From: Gemmatimonadota bacterium | GTDB taxonomy: Bacteria; Gemmatimonadota; Gemmatimonadetes; Longimicrobiales; Gaopeijiaceae | DNA length: 33,880 bases | Direction of reading: 5' to 3' | NCBI GenBank assembly: GCA_007126575.1 | Contig: SLBA01000056.1 | Coordinates: forward strand, 1-33,880 | Part shown: one piece after another, positions 7,958 to 14,645 of the stretch | How the letters are laid out: every line of letters begins with the position of its first letter | Numbering within the stretch: the stretch's first letter is position 1 | Notes under the pieces: model-generated | Told to the model about the DNA's origin: nothing | The model's database searches: none | Seen by the model: the letters and a program-made list of their open reading frames with translations, nothing else | Made by a program: the position numbers and the translations under genes

Positions 7958-8505
7958 GCTTCGGCTCCTTCCTTCGATTCGGTGGTGATCGTACCGCGCA
8001 GCAGCTCTCTCATCCGGCCGCGGGCCTTGAAGAGCTGGGACTTCGAGGTCCCCGGGCTCACGGCCAGCAGTTCGCCGATCTCCTCATGGGTGTATCCTTC
8101 CACATCATGGAGGACGAGCACCTGTCTCATCCGCTCCGGCACCCGGTCCAGCGCCTCGGCGATCCGGTCCTCGAGGAGCACGTCGCGACGTGTGGGGGCC
8201 ACCGAGAGCTCCTCGTGAAGCTCCGATTCGCGGTCGCGTCGAGTCCCCGCCTTCCGCTGCATCTGCAGCGCCTGATTCACTGCGATCCGGTGAATCCAGG
8301 TACCGAACCGGGCGTCGCGTCGAAAGCCCGAGAGCCCCCGAAGGGCATTGATCCAGGCCTCCTGTGCACAGTCCTCGGCCCGATGGTCATCGCCCACGAT
8401 CCGCCGCACGACCGCAAAGACCCTCGGCGCGTGGCGCTCGTAGAGTGTCCGGACCGCCAGGGGGTCGCCCTGCGCGGCACGCTCGATGAGGCGTTGTTCG
8501 GTCAT
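7954..8505 (-). CDS. ECF-subfamily RNA polymerase sigma factor (RpoE-like)
   Basis: 183 aa. Region 2 covers about 10-80 with HRAEDCAQEAWINAL and the -10-binding FRRDARFGTWIHRIAVNQAL. Region 4 covers about 118-168 with the helix-turn-helix YTHEEIGELLAVSPGTSKSQLFKAR. The separating linker is short, as in ECF factors. It heads a leftward operon sigma, anti-sigma (4-bp overlap), PDZ protein. Upstream on the same strand, GGCAACC (8575-8569) and CGTC (8555-8552) resemble an ECF-type promoter, which would suggest autoregulation, but the 14-nt gap between AAC and CGTC is shorter than the usual 16-17 nt. Confidence 0.94.
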   Translation of the reverse strand: MTEQRLIERAAQGDPLAVRTLYERHAPRVFAVVRRIVGDDHRAEDCAQEAWINALRGLSGFRRDARFGTWIHRIAVNQALQMQRKAGTRRDRESELHEELSVAPTRRDVLLEDRIAEALDRVPERMRQVLVLHDVEGYTHEEIGELLAVSPGTSKSQLFKARGRMRELLRGTITTESKEGAEA

Positions 8506-8551
8506 GTGCCCGATCCGATCGGGAGGTGAGAGGAGCCACTACCCATGAGAT

Positions 8552-8575
8552 GACGGGTCTCGCGAGAAGGTTGCC
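8552..8575 (-). promoter_or_regulatory. Possible ECF-type promoter of the sigma/anti-sigma/PDZ operon
   Basis: On the minus strand GGCAACC (8575-8569) is followed 14 nt after its AAC by CGTC (8555-8552), about 47 bp upstream of the sigma start codon. GCAAC/GGAAC and CGTC are common -35 and -10 elements of ECF promoters. The spacing is 2-3 nt short, so this is only a suggestion of self-regulation. Confidence 0.22.
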
Positions 8576-8637
8576 CGGCTCCTTGTACCCGCATTCGACC
8601 CCGATCGCTCGCCCCGAGGGAGGAGGGAGGCGTGGGC

Positions 8638-8689
8638 GGGGTCCCGTCGAGAGGCCGGGCACGGCCATCCGGTGGGTTGTCGGGACCCC
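8638..8689. other. Nested inverted repeat in divergent intergenic region
   Basis: Perfect 9-bp arms GGGGTCCCG (8638-8646) and CGGGACCCC (8681-8689) enclose 34 nt. That interval itself holds a 5-bp hairpin (GGCCG 8653-8657, CGGCC 8662-8666). It lies between the ECF sigma gene and the CPBP protease gene, about 60-110 bp upstream of the latter's start. It may be a structured leader or a protein-binding site. A run of C then G (8686-8698) adjoins it. No known RNA family is recognised. Confidence 0.4.
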
Positions 8690-8751
8690 CCCGGGGGGTT
8701 AGCGTCGGGGCCGAATAGGCACCCAGTTCACGGATTCGAGCGGAGAGATGG

Positions 8752-9597
8752 ATGCAAAGGAGCGGACCGACCCCCGCCGAGGGGATTCTGGTCGTCATCG
8801 GGGTCCTGATCCTCTACATCGTGATCGGCGTGACGATGCACCTGCTGATCGGCGAGGCGGGCATCCTGATCACGCAGATCCTCGTCCTGCTGGTCCCCGC
8901 GCTCCTCTTCGTGCGGCTGCGGGGCTACTCCTTCACCCGGACCTTCTCGCTACGCAGACCGACGCGGCGCGGGCTGCTCGGCGCCACCCTACTCATGCTC
9001 GGGGGCCTTCCGATCGCATGGGTGTTCACCTGGCTCCAGAGCTTCGTGCTCCCGGTGCCGGTGGAGATGCTCGAGGGCCTCACCGAGTTCCTGCTGACCG
9101 ACGACCCCCTCCGGATCGCCTGGCTGGTCCTGCTGGTGGCGGTCACCCCCGCGATCTGCGAGGAATTTCTCTTCCGGGGCGTCGTCCTGTCGAGCTTCCG
9201 CGGTGGCTGGAAGACCCCCACGGCCATCATCGCCTCCGGCCTGATCTTCGGGGCCTTCCACCTGTCGCCCGAGACCGCCTTTCGTTTCGTGCCGACGGCA
9301 TGGCTGGGAATCCTGCTGGCGTGGATCGTGGTCGAGACCCGCTCGATCTGGACTGCGGTCATCCTGCATTTCCTGAACAACGGCCTGATTCTCATGCTCA
9401 CCCTGCTTCCGGCAACGCGCGAGATGGCCTCCGACGTCGATCAGGACCCGCCGTGGCTCCTGATTCCCGTGGCCATCCTGATCTTTGTGGCCGGGATCCG
9501 GGTACTCAGACAGGAGGGCCGGCGGCTGCGCGAGGAGTCGGACGCGGACGTCGACGACCCGCACCCGACCGACCCCGAGCCCGAAGCGTCCGGGTGA
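8752..9597 (+). CDS. CPBP-family intramembrane metalloprotease
   Basis: 281 aa integral membrane protein with about eight hydrophobic helices. The Abi/CPBP (Rce1-like) motifs are present: Glu137-Glu138 with Arg142 (EEFLFRG), His170 in FHLS, and His206/Asn210 in HFLNN. These form the active site of type II CAAX-protease-like enzymes. Bacterial members act in bacteriocin self-immunity, membrane-protein turnover or protein attachment; the substrate here is unknown. The start ATG 8752 is preceded by GGAGAG (8742-8747); an out-of-frame ATG sits at 8748. The cytoplasmic C-terminal tail is acidic and Pro-rich. It is divergent from the ECF sigma operon. Confidence 0.9.
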   Translation: MQRSGPTPAEGILVVIGVLILYIVIGVTMHLLIGEAGILITQILVLLVPALLFVRLRGYSFTRTFSLRRPTRRGLLGATLLMLGGLPIAWVFTWLQSFVLPVPVEMLEGLTEFLLTDDPLRIAWLVLLVAVTPAICEEFLFRGVVLSSFRGGWKTPTAIIASGLIFGAFHLSPETAFRFVPTAWLGILLAWIVVETRSIWTAVILHFLNNGLILMLTLLPATREMASDVDQDPPWLLIPVAILIFVAGIRVLRQEGRRLREESDADVDDPHPTDPEPEASG

Positions 9598-9638
9598 GCC
9601 ACGTCCTGCGCGCGACTGCGCGCATCGCCTGCGATCCG

Positions 9639-9701
9639 CCACCGTTCGACCACGATCAGCCACCGTCCGACCACCACGAGCCAACGTTCGACCATCACCC
9701 A
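9639..9701. repeat. Three tandem 21-bp repeats
   Basis: Copies occupy 9639-9659, 9660-9680 and 9681-9701, each built on CCAMCGTYCGACCAYSA and diverging slightly. The period of 21 bp equals seven codons or two helical turns. The array fills the 121-bp gap between the CPBP gene and the next small ORF, with the last copy ending just before that ORF's ribosome-binding site. It could be an array of protein-binding sites or the remnant of a coding heptapeptide repeat. Confidence 0.6.
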
Positions 9702-9718
9702 AGTGGGGAGGCATTCAA

Positions 9719-9970
9719 ATGCTCGGCACACTCTTCGCGGTGCTCTCCGTGATCGTCCTGATCGGCTGGCTGGTGCAGCGTCGGGAGGTCAGGGAGACCG
9801 TTGAAGGCCGACGACCGGTGGTGACCGACGACCACCTCCGCGAGATTCTGGATCGAGGTACCGTCGACGTCGGTGAAGAGGAGCCGCTCGACGAAGAGGA
9901 AATCCGCGAGGCCGAGGACGAGTTCTGGGAGGGATCGGAGTGGGAGGATCCCGAGGCGTTCCACCCGTGA
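9719..9970 (+). CDS. Small acidic membrane-anchored protein, 83 aa
   Basis: ATG 9719 follows GGGGAGG at 9705-9711 with good spacing; an upstream extension of the frame would run through the CPBP gene and the tandem repeats, so this start is preferred. Residues 2-19 (LGTLFAVLSVIVLIGWLV) form one membrane segment followed by basic residues (QRREVRE), which places the C-terminus in the cytoplasm. The last 40 residues are extremely acidic (EEEPLDEEEIREAEDEFWEG). No family is recognised. Its stop TGA 9968-9970 abuts the stop of the convergent gene. Confidence 0.7.
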   Translation: MLGTLFAVLSVIVLIGWLVQRREVRETVEGRRPVVTDDHLREILDRGTVDVGEEEPLDEEEIREAEDEFWEGSEWEDPEAFHP

Positions 9971-10486
9971 TCAGGGGTCCCAGCCGTAGCGGTAGTAAAT
10001 TCCCGGAAGGGGAACGAGATTGGTGTTCGGAGGAGTGTCGTCTTCCGGGTCGAGTCGGTTGACGGCGATGGCCCGATTCAGGGCAACTTCGAGTCCCAGT
10101 GCGTGGCCCCCGGTCACCCTCCAGTCCACCCCGAGCGGCGCGCGCACGATGAGCACCGAGCCACTCCCGTCTTCGGTCCAGGCGGTCAGGCTCCAGAGGC
10201 CACCGCCGACGAAAGGTTGGAAGCGACCATCGGTGAAGTACCGTTTGCCGGCTACCGCCACCGCCACCTCGCGAAAGGTGATCGTGCCCACTGTCAGTTC
10301 ACCCGACCAGTTTCCCCGACGATACTCGGCGATCGCCCCGACAAATCCGGTGCCGCCGAGTGACAGCCCGAGCCGAAGTTCGTCGGTGGGCTCGGGACCA
10401 TTCTGTGCCGATCCGTCTGCCGCCCCGACGAGGAGCCAGAGCAGGGTGAAGGGTACGAGAAAGGGGGTTCGGCTCATGAATCGCAT
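9971..10486 (-). CDS. Exported protein, probable small outer-membrane beta-barrel
   Basis: About 171 aa from ATG 10486 (ATG 10477 is an equally good alternative; neither has a strong ribosome-binding site). A signal peptide (FLVPFTLLWLLVGAADGSAQ) is followed by a run of alternating strands: LGLSLGGTGFVGAIAEYRR, WSGELTVGTITFREVAVAV, PFVGGGLWSLTAW, LIVRAPLGVDWRV and a C-terminal aromatic strand GIYYRYGW. The pattern resembles small outer-membrane beta-barrels of the OmpW/OmpA-like size class. No specific family is recognised. The possible 5' region lies within 73 bp of the divergent glycosidase gene, so the two may share a control region. Confidence 0.7.
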   Translation of the reverse strand: MRFMSRTPFLVPFTLLWLLVGAADGSAQNGPEPTDELRLGLSLGGTGFVGAIAEYRRGNWSGELTVGTITFREVAVAVAGKRYFTDGRFQPFVGGGLWSLTAWTEDGSGSVLIVRAPLGVDWRVTGGHALGLEVALNRAIAVNRLDPEDDTPPNTNLVPLPGIYYRYGWDP

Positions 10487-10559
10487 CCGCGGGAAACAGA
10501 AGGGGCCGCTCGGGACACCCGATAAGGTAGGAGGGAGGCGGGTGAGAAGGGAGCCCCCC

Positions 10560-11495
10560 GTGTCGCGCGGTCGCCCGATTCGGCCGTCGCGAAGGCTGCC
10601 GGTGGTGCTTCTGCTCCTCGTGACCGGCGCGTGCGGTACTCCCGACACTCCCCCGGTCGACGGGTCCGGACTGCCGGCTACCGCCCTCGAGTACCTTCAG
10701 CCGCACTCGATCTCGAGCTACCAACTCGCACCCGGCGTCGTCTATCGCGGTGTGCGGAGTGCCCATGAGCCCTGGTCAGTGCACCTGCTCGAGGTGGACC
10801 CGACGCGCTGCGAGCTGTCCTTCGAGGTGGTCCGGTCGAACGAAGAGAAGGGAAGGGAGTCGGTCACCGCCCTCGCGAGGGCCGCCGATCCGGTCGTGAT
10901 CGCCGCAGTGAACGGCTCCTTCTTTACCGAAGAGAACGAGCCGTTGGGCGTCGAGGTGTCGAGGGGAGAGATCCGCGGGCGGACGGCCAGGCCGGTCTTC
11001 GCCTGGCGTCCGGGGGAGCTCCCCTGGGTCGGCCCCGTGCGGTGGGAGGGCGATTCGCTGCAGGTGGGCGACTGGACCCTCCAGGAGGGAGAACCGGACG
11101 GGGCCACCGAGATGCTCCCCGGCTTCCCGGCCCTCCTGCGCGAGGGACGGTGGGTGGGCGACCTGGAGCAGGAGGCCCGGCCGGCCTTCGCCACCGCGCG
11201 CGACCCGAGGACCGCCGTGGGCTGGGACCCGGTACGGGAGACCCTCTGGCTCGTGGTGGTCGATGGGCGCCGCGAGCAGGTCGAAGGGATGACCCTTCCC
11301 GAGCTTGCCGAACTTCTTCGCTCGCTCGGCGCGCGTGAGGGGGTGAATTTCGACGGGGGCGGCTCGTCGGCGATGGTCGTGAAGGGGCAGCTCGTAAGCA
11401 GACCCTCGGACCCCTGGAGAGAGCGCCCCGTGGTCAATGCCCTGGTCCTGCGGCAGAACCAGGACCGGTGTCGGAGTGAGACGGCGGACCCATGA
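10560..11495 (+). CDS. Phosphodiester glycosidase-domain (NAGPA-like) lipoprotein
   Basis: 311 aa from GTG 10560, chosen for AAGGGAG at 10547-10553 and because it opens directly into an RR-containing signal peptide ending in a lipobox-like VTGAC. Upstream ATG 10476 would overlap the divergent gene's start. The body has the conserved motifs of the NAGPA/DUF2233 fold: VIAAVNGSFFTEENEPLGVEV, TAVGWDPVRETLWLVVVDGR and GVNFDGGGSSAMVV. Relatives cleave sugar phosphodiesters such as those on lysosomal enzymes, teichoic-acid-like polymers or spore and exopolysaccharides. Substrate here is unknown. As a lipoprotein it would act at the envelope surface or in the periplasm. Confidence 0.9.
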   Translation: MSRGRPIRPSRRLPVVLLLLVTGACGTPDTPPVDGSGLPATALEYLQPHSISSYQLAPGVVYRGVRSAHEPWSVHLLEVDPTRCELSFEVVRSNEEKGRESVTALARAADPVVIAAVNGSFFTEENEPLGVEVSRGEIRGRTARPVFAWRPGELPWVGPVRWEGDSLQVGDWTLQEGEPDGATEMLPGFPALLREGRWVGDLEQEARPAFATARDPRTAVGWDPVRETLWLVVVDGRREQVEGMTLPELAELLRSLGAREGVNFDGGGSSAMVVKGQLVSRPSDPWRERPVVNALVLRQNQDRCRSETADP

Positions 11496-11533
11496 AGCAT
11501 GTCATGTAAATAGTTGAAGCGGGAACCAAATGG

Positions 11534-11585
11534 TGGGTCGGGGGGTTTGAACAGGTATGATCTCACATACCAGAAATCCGACCCA
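11534..11585. promoter_or_regulatory. Nested inverted repeats over the nitroreductase start
   Basis: Outer arms TGGGTCGG (11534-11541) and CCGACCCA (11578-11585) and inner arms GGTATG (11554-11559) and CATACC (11566-11571) are perfect. The ATG of the nitroreductase (11557-11559) forms part of the inner arm, and no good ribosome-binding site precedes it. This could be an operator at a near-leaderless promoter or an RNA hairpin that hides the start codon. Confidence 0.4.
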
Positions 11586-12225
11586 TACGAATCGCGGCCG
11601 CTCCGGCCTCTCGCCGGCGGTCTCACCCCCTCACCCCACCCCAAGCGAGGCCGAGCTCACCCCCGAGATCCAGAATCGCTGGAGCCCGAGGGCGCTTTCG
11701 ACCCGCCCGGTCCCCCGCGATGTGACCCGGCGGCTGCTGGAAGCGGCGCGCTGGGCCCCCTCGTCCTTCAACGAGCAGCCCTGGCGCTTCCTGATCGGCG
11801 ATTCCGAGTCTCCGGAGTTCCGCGAGACCCTGCGCGACCTGCTCATGGACGGAAACGCCTGGGCTCGCCGTGCACCCGTCCTGATTCTCTCGGCGTGGCG
11901 GAGTCGCCTGACGAAGAACGACAAGCCGAACCGTGTCGCCTTCCGCGACTTGGGGGCGGCCGAAGAGAACCTCCTCCTTCAGGCGGTAGCGGAAGGTCTG
12001 GTGGCCCACCAGATGGGGGGGTTCTCGGTCTCGGATGCCGAGGCCGTCCTGCGCGAGCACGGGCTCGGGTCCGAGTTCGAGGTCGGGGTCATGACCGCGA
12101 TCGGTCTTCCCGGCGACGTCGATTCCCTCGATGAGTCGCTGCGCGAGCGCGAGTTGAAGCCCCGGGGGCGGAAGCCGCTCTCCGAGATCGCCCTCTTCGG
12201 CGGCGCGGGCGACAACGGGGACTGA
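11557..12225 (+). CDS. Nitroreductase-family FMN oxidoreductase
   Basis: 222 aa. The N-terminal RWSPRAL and AARWAPSSFNEQPWRFLIG segments (about 41-83) are the FMN-binding signature of the nitroreductase superfamily. The motif LGAAEENLLLQAVAEGLVAHQMGGF (about 132-158) and a C-terminal IGLPGDVDSL segment also fit. These dimeric enzymes use NAD(P)H to reduce nitro compounds, quinones or related acceptors; the physiological substrate is unknown. ATG 11557 is the only ATG/GTG/TTG before the conserved domain, giving a Pro-rich ~35-residue N-terminal extension. It lies in an inverted repeat and lacks a clear ribosome-binding site. Confidence 0.92.
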   Translation: MISHTRNPTHTNRGRSGLSPAVSPPHPTPSEAELTPEIQNRWSPRALSTRPVPRDVTRRLLEAARWAPSSFNEQPWRFLIGDSESPEFRETLRDLLMDGNAWARRAPVLILSAWRSRLTKNDKPNRVAFRDLGAAEENLLLQAVAEGLVAHQMGGFSVSDAEAVLREHGLGSEFEVGVMTAIGLPGDVDSLDESLRERELKPRGRKPLSEIALFGGAGDNGD

Positions 12226-12264
12226 TCGACCCCGGGTTCGCGCGCCGGGTCCGGGGGTGGTCGC

Positions 12265-14508
12265 TCAGCGCTGGAAGGCGATTGCGGCACCCACGTACAG
12301 GCCCCGTCCCGGTCCGGGCTCGAAGAACCGGCCCTCGAAGGCGTTGGCGGTCACCGACGTGTTGTAGATCGCGTCGAAGAGGTTCGTCACCCCCGCGAAG
12401 GGGCTGAAGCGGAGCCCTGCGAACTCGACGTCGTTTCCACCCACCCGCACGTCGGAGAGCCAGTAGCCCGGGGACTCCGCTTCGGGGTCGTTGGCGTCGT
12501 TGCCCGGAATAGGGGCGCTGGTCTCTCCGCGAAACTCCACGAACCAGAGGCCCGGACCGATCCGGAGGATCCCTTCGAAGCGACGGGGGGAGAGGCCGGG
12601 CACCCGGTTGCCCGCATAGTCGACGCCGTCGACCTCGTAGTCGCGAAAACGGGCGTCGTTCGTCGACAGCACGAAGCGGGCGCTGATCATCGGGTCCGGG
12701 TTGAACTGAAGCGTGGCTTCCCACCCGTCGCGGCGTGAGCGCCCCGAGTTGCGGAAGTACCGGCGGTCGGTCTGGCCATCGATCTCGAAGGGCACGATCT
12801 CGTTGTAGAGCACCGTGTGGAAGTAGGTGAGCTCCCAGGCCGTCGAGTTTCCGACGAGGCCGCGCGCTCCCAGCTCCGATGTGATTCCGACCTGCGGCTC
12901 GAGTTCGAGGTTGAATCCGCCCAGGCCGTCCTCCCTGGTCGACATCTCCGAGGTGGTCGGGGTCTCGAAGGCCGTCGACAGGTTGACGTAGGCGCCGAAG
13001 GCCCGATGGAAGGCGGCGTGAAGCCCGAAGGAGGGCGAGGCGGAGTCGAGGGTCTGATAGCCCGAACCGTCCGGGCGGCCCGCGAGGCCTCCCAGTCGAT
13101 CGTCGGCGGAAAATCGGATCCGGTCGTAGCGAAGCCCGGTGAGCACATCGAGGATCGGGGCGATCGGGAGAAGCGCCTGCAGGAAGATCGCGCCCCCGAA
13201 GACGCGCTCGGACTGGTCCAGAAGGACGGGCCCGCGGACCCCCTCGTGGTTCTCGTGGGTGCGACGGTCGTCGAGCTGGAGGTCGGTCTCGAAGCCCATC
13301 GCCCACCAGAGGGGGCCCATCTCGGACATCGTGTCGGTGCGGATCATGGCCCGCACCCCCGCCGCCTGTCGGTCGAGATCGATGTAGTCTCCGGGGTTGG
13401 GGTTCGTCATGTCACGGCTGAGGCCGTATCCCGATAGCTCCAGCTCGCGGCCATTGATCGGGCCGACCCAGCGCGCCCCGAGCTGCCCCTGGCGCACCGA
13501 CTTTCCCGCCTGCTGCAGGACGTTGGCGGGGAAGGCCTGGCGGTCGCCCCGGATGATTGCGTTCGCCCCCAGCGAGCCCGGGTTCTCGGCGACCAGATCC
13601 ATCGCGTTCAGCGTCACCCGGGCCTCGCCGCCCCCTAGGGGGAAGTAGGTGTAGGCGTTCACCTGGTCGCGCAGGGTGGCCCCGTATGTCTGGTTCGCCG
13701 TGGCGTCGGGATGCAGCCGGTAGCCCCCCCACTCGTAGCGCGAGAAGTTCACGAGGTAGCCGGCCGACCCGATCCGTCCACTCGTGGTGCTCTGGTTCTG
13801 TCGGAGTCCGAAGTCCCCGTATACCGTTCGGAGCTGCTGGCGGAAGGGGGACTCCGGGGGTGGCTGCGAGCGGAAGTCGAGCACCCCGCCCGAGGCGTTT
13901 CCGTACAGGGCCGACCCCGGGCCGCGCAGCGCCTCGACCCGTCCCAGGCTGCCCAGGTCGAGGTGGTCGAGGTTGGACTGCCCGTCGGGGAGGGTGGCGG
14001 GGATGCCATCGACGAGGATTCGGATTCCCCGGACCCCGAACTGCGAGCGGGCGCCGAATCCACGGATCGAGATCCTCTCCCCCACGGCGTCGTTGAAGCG
14101 GTTCTGCACCTGGACTCCGGGAAGACCCTGCAGCGCCTCGTCGATCGAACTGTTGGAGCGGCCGCGCTGGAGGATCTCCTGGCCCAGGACCGAGACCGCG
14201 AACGGGGCCGACGAGATCTGGATGGGGCTGCGCAGGATCTGCACCACCACGCCCTCGAGGAGGATCGGGGAGCGGGGGTCTCCGGCACGCAGGGTCCCGA
14301 CAAGGGTGTCGGGCAGGCTGGGATCTCCCGGACGGATCGTGTCGGCGCCCAGGGTGTCGCGGATGATCGTGTCCGGAAGGGTAGCGAGCTGCGCCAGCGC
14401 CGGCGTGGCGACGACGGGCCCTCGATCGAGGAGGGGGCCGGTCAGAACCATGAGTAGGCCGACGGCGAGGGGCAGCAGCCGTCGGGCGGGATGATCCGTC
14501 AGGGGCAT
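12265..14508 (-). CDS. TonB-dependent outer-membrane receptor
   Basis: 747 aa from ATG 14508 (GTG 14520 is also possible; no ribosome-binding site distinguishes them). The signal peptide ends near residue 40 (PALA-Q). A ~45-residue linker is followed by the plug domain (about 85-200), with IDEALQGLPGVQV, GERISIRGFGARSQFGVRGI and VEALRGPGSALYGNASGGVLDF. The rest is a 22-strand barrel rich in alternating strands, including a C-terminal LRFSPFAGVTNLFDAIYNTSV segment. It takes up iron chelates, vitamins or other large nutrients at the outer membrane using TonB energy. The ligand cannot be assigned. It diverges from the aminopeptidase gene. Confidence 0.95.
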   Translation of the reverse strand: MPLTDHPARRLLPLAVGLLMVLTGPLLDRGPVVATPALAQLATLPDTIIRDTLGADTIRPGDPSLPDTLVGTLRAGDPRSPILLEGVVVQILRSPIQISSAPFAVSVLGQEILQRGRSNSSIDEALQGLPGVQVQNRFNDAVGERISIRGFGARSQFGVRGIRILVDGIPATLPDGQSNLDHLDLGSLGRVEALRGPGSALYGNASGGVLDFRSQPPPESPFRQQLRTVYGDFGLRQNQSTTSGRIGSAGYLVNFSRYEWGGYRLHPDATANQTYGATLRDQVNAYTYFPLGGGEARVTLNAMDLVAENPGSLGANAIIRGDRQAFPANVLQQAGKSVRQGQLGARWVGPINGRELELSGYGLSRDMTNPNPGDYIDLDRQAAGVRAMIRTDTMSEMGPLWWAMGFETDLQLDDRRTHENHEGVRGPVLLDQSERVFGGAIFLQALLPIAPILDVLTGLRYDRIRFSADDRLGGLAGRPDGSGYQTLDSASPSFGLHAAFHRAFGAYVNLSTAFETPTTSEMSTREDGLGGFNLELEPQVGITSELGARGLVGNSTAWELTYFHTVLYNEIVPFEIDGQTDRRYFRNSGRSRRDGWEATLQFNPDPMISARFVLSTNDARFRDYEVDGVDYAGNRVPGLSPRRFEGILRIGPGLWFVEFRGETSAPIPGNDANDPEAESPGYWLSDVRVGGNDVEFAGLRFSPFAGVTNLFDAIYNTSVTANAFEGRFFEPGPGRGLYVGAAIAFQR

Positions 14509-14645
14509 GGAGGGGTGCACGCGGGGTTGTGAGGAGGTCGAATGGGCAAGGTAGGGAGGACGGCAGTCGCTGTCGAGTCATCGCGGGTCCATCCTTCGTC
14601 GCTTACCTTGTGGGCGCCACCGATCCTCCGACCCAGCTCCGGCCC

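Noticed and set aside
12226-12264. Hairpin between the nitroreductase and TonB receptor stops as a bidirectional terminator
   Set aside because: GC-rich partial arms (ACCCCGG and CCGGGGGT) with a bulge and no T-run on either side; in this base composition such pairings are expected by chance.
12089-13306. 405-codon minus-strand frame overlapping the TonB receptor
   Set aside because: It is the same strand but another frame of the receptor gene; the receptor frame shows plug and barrel motifs while this one is Arg/Pro-rich noise.
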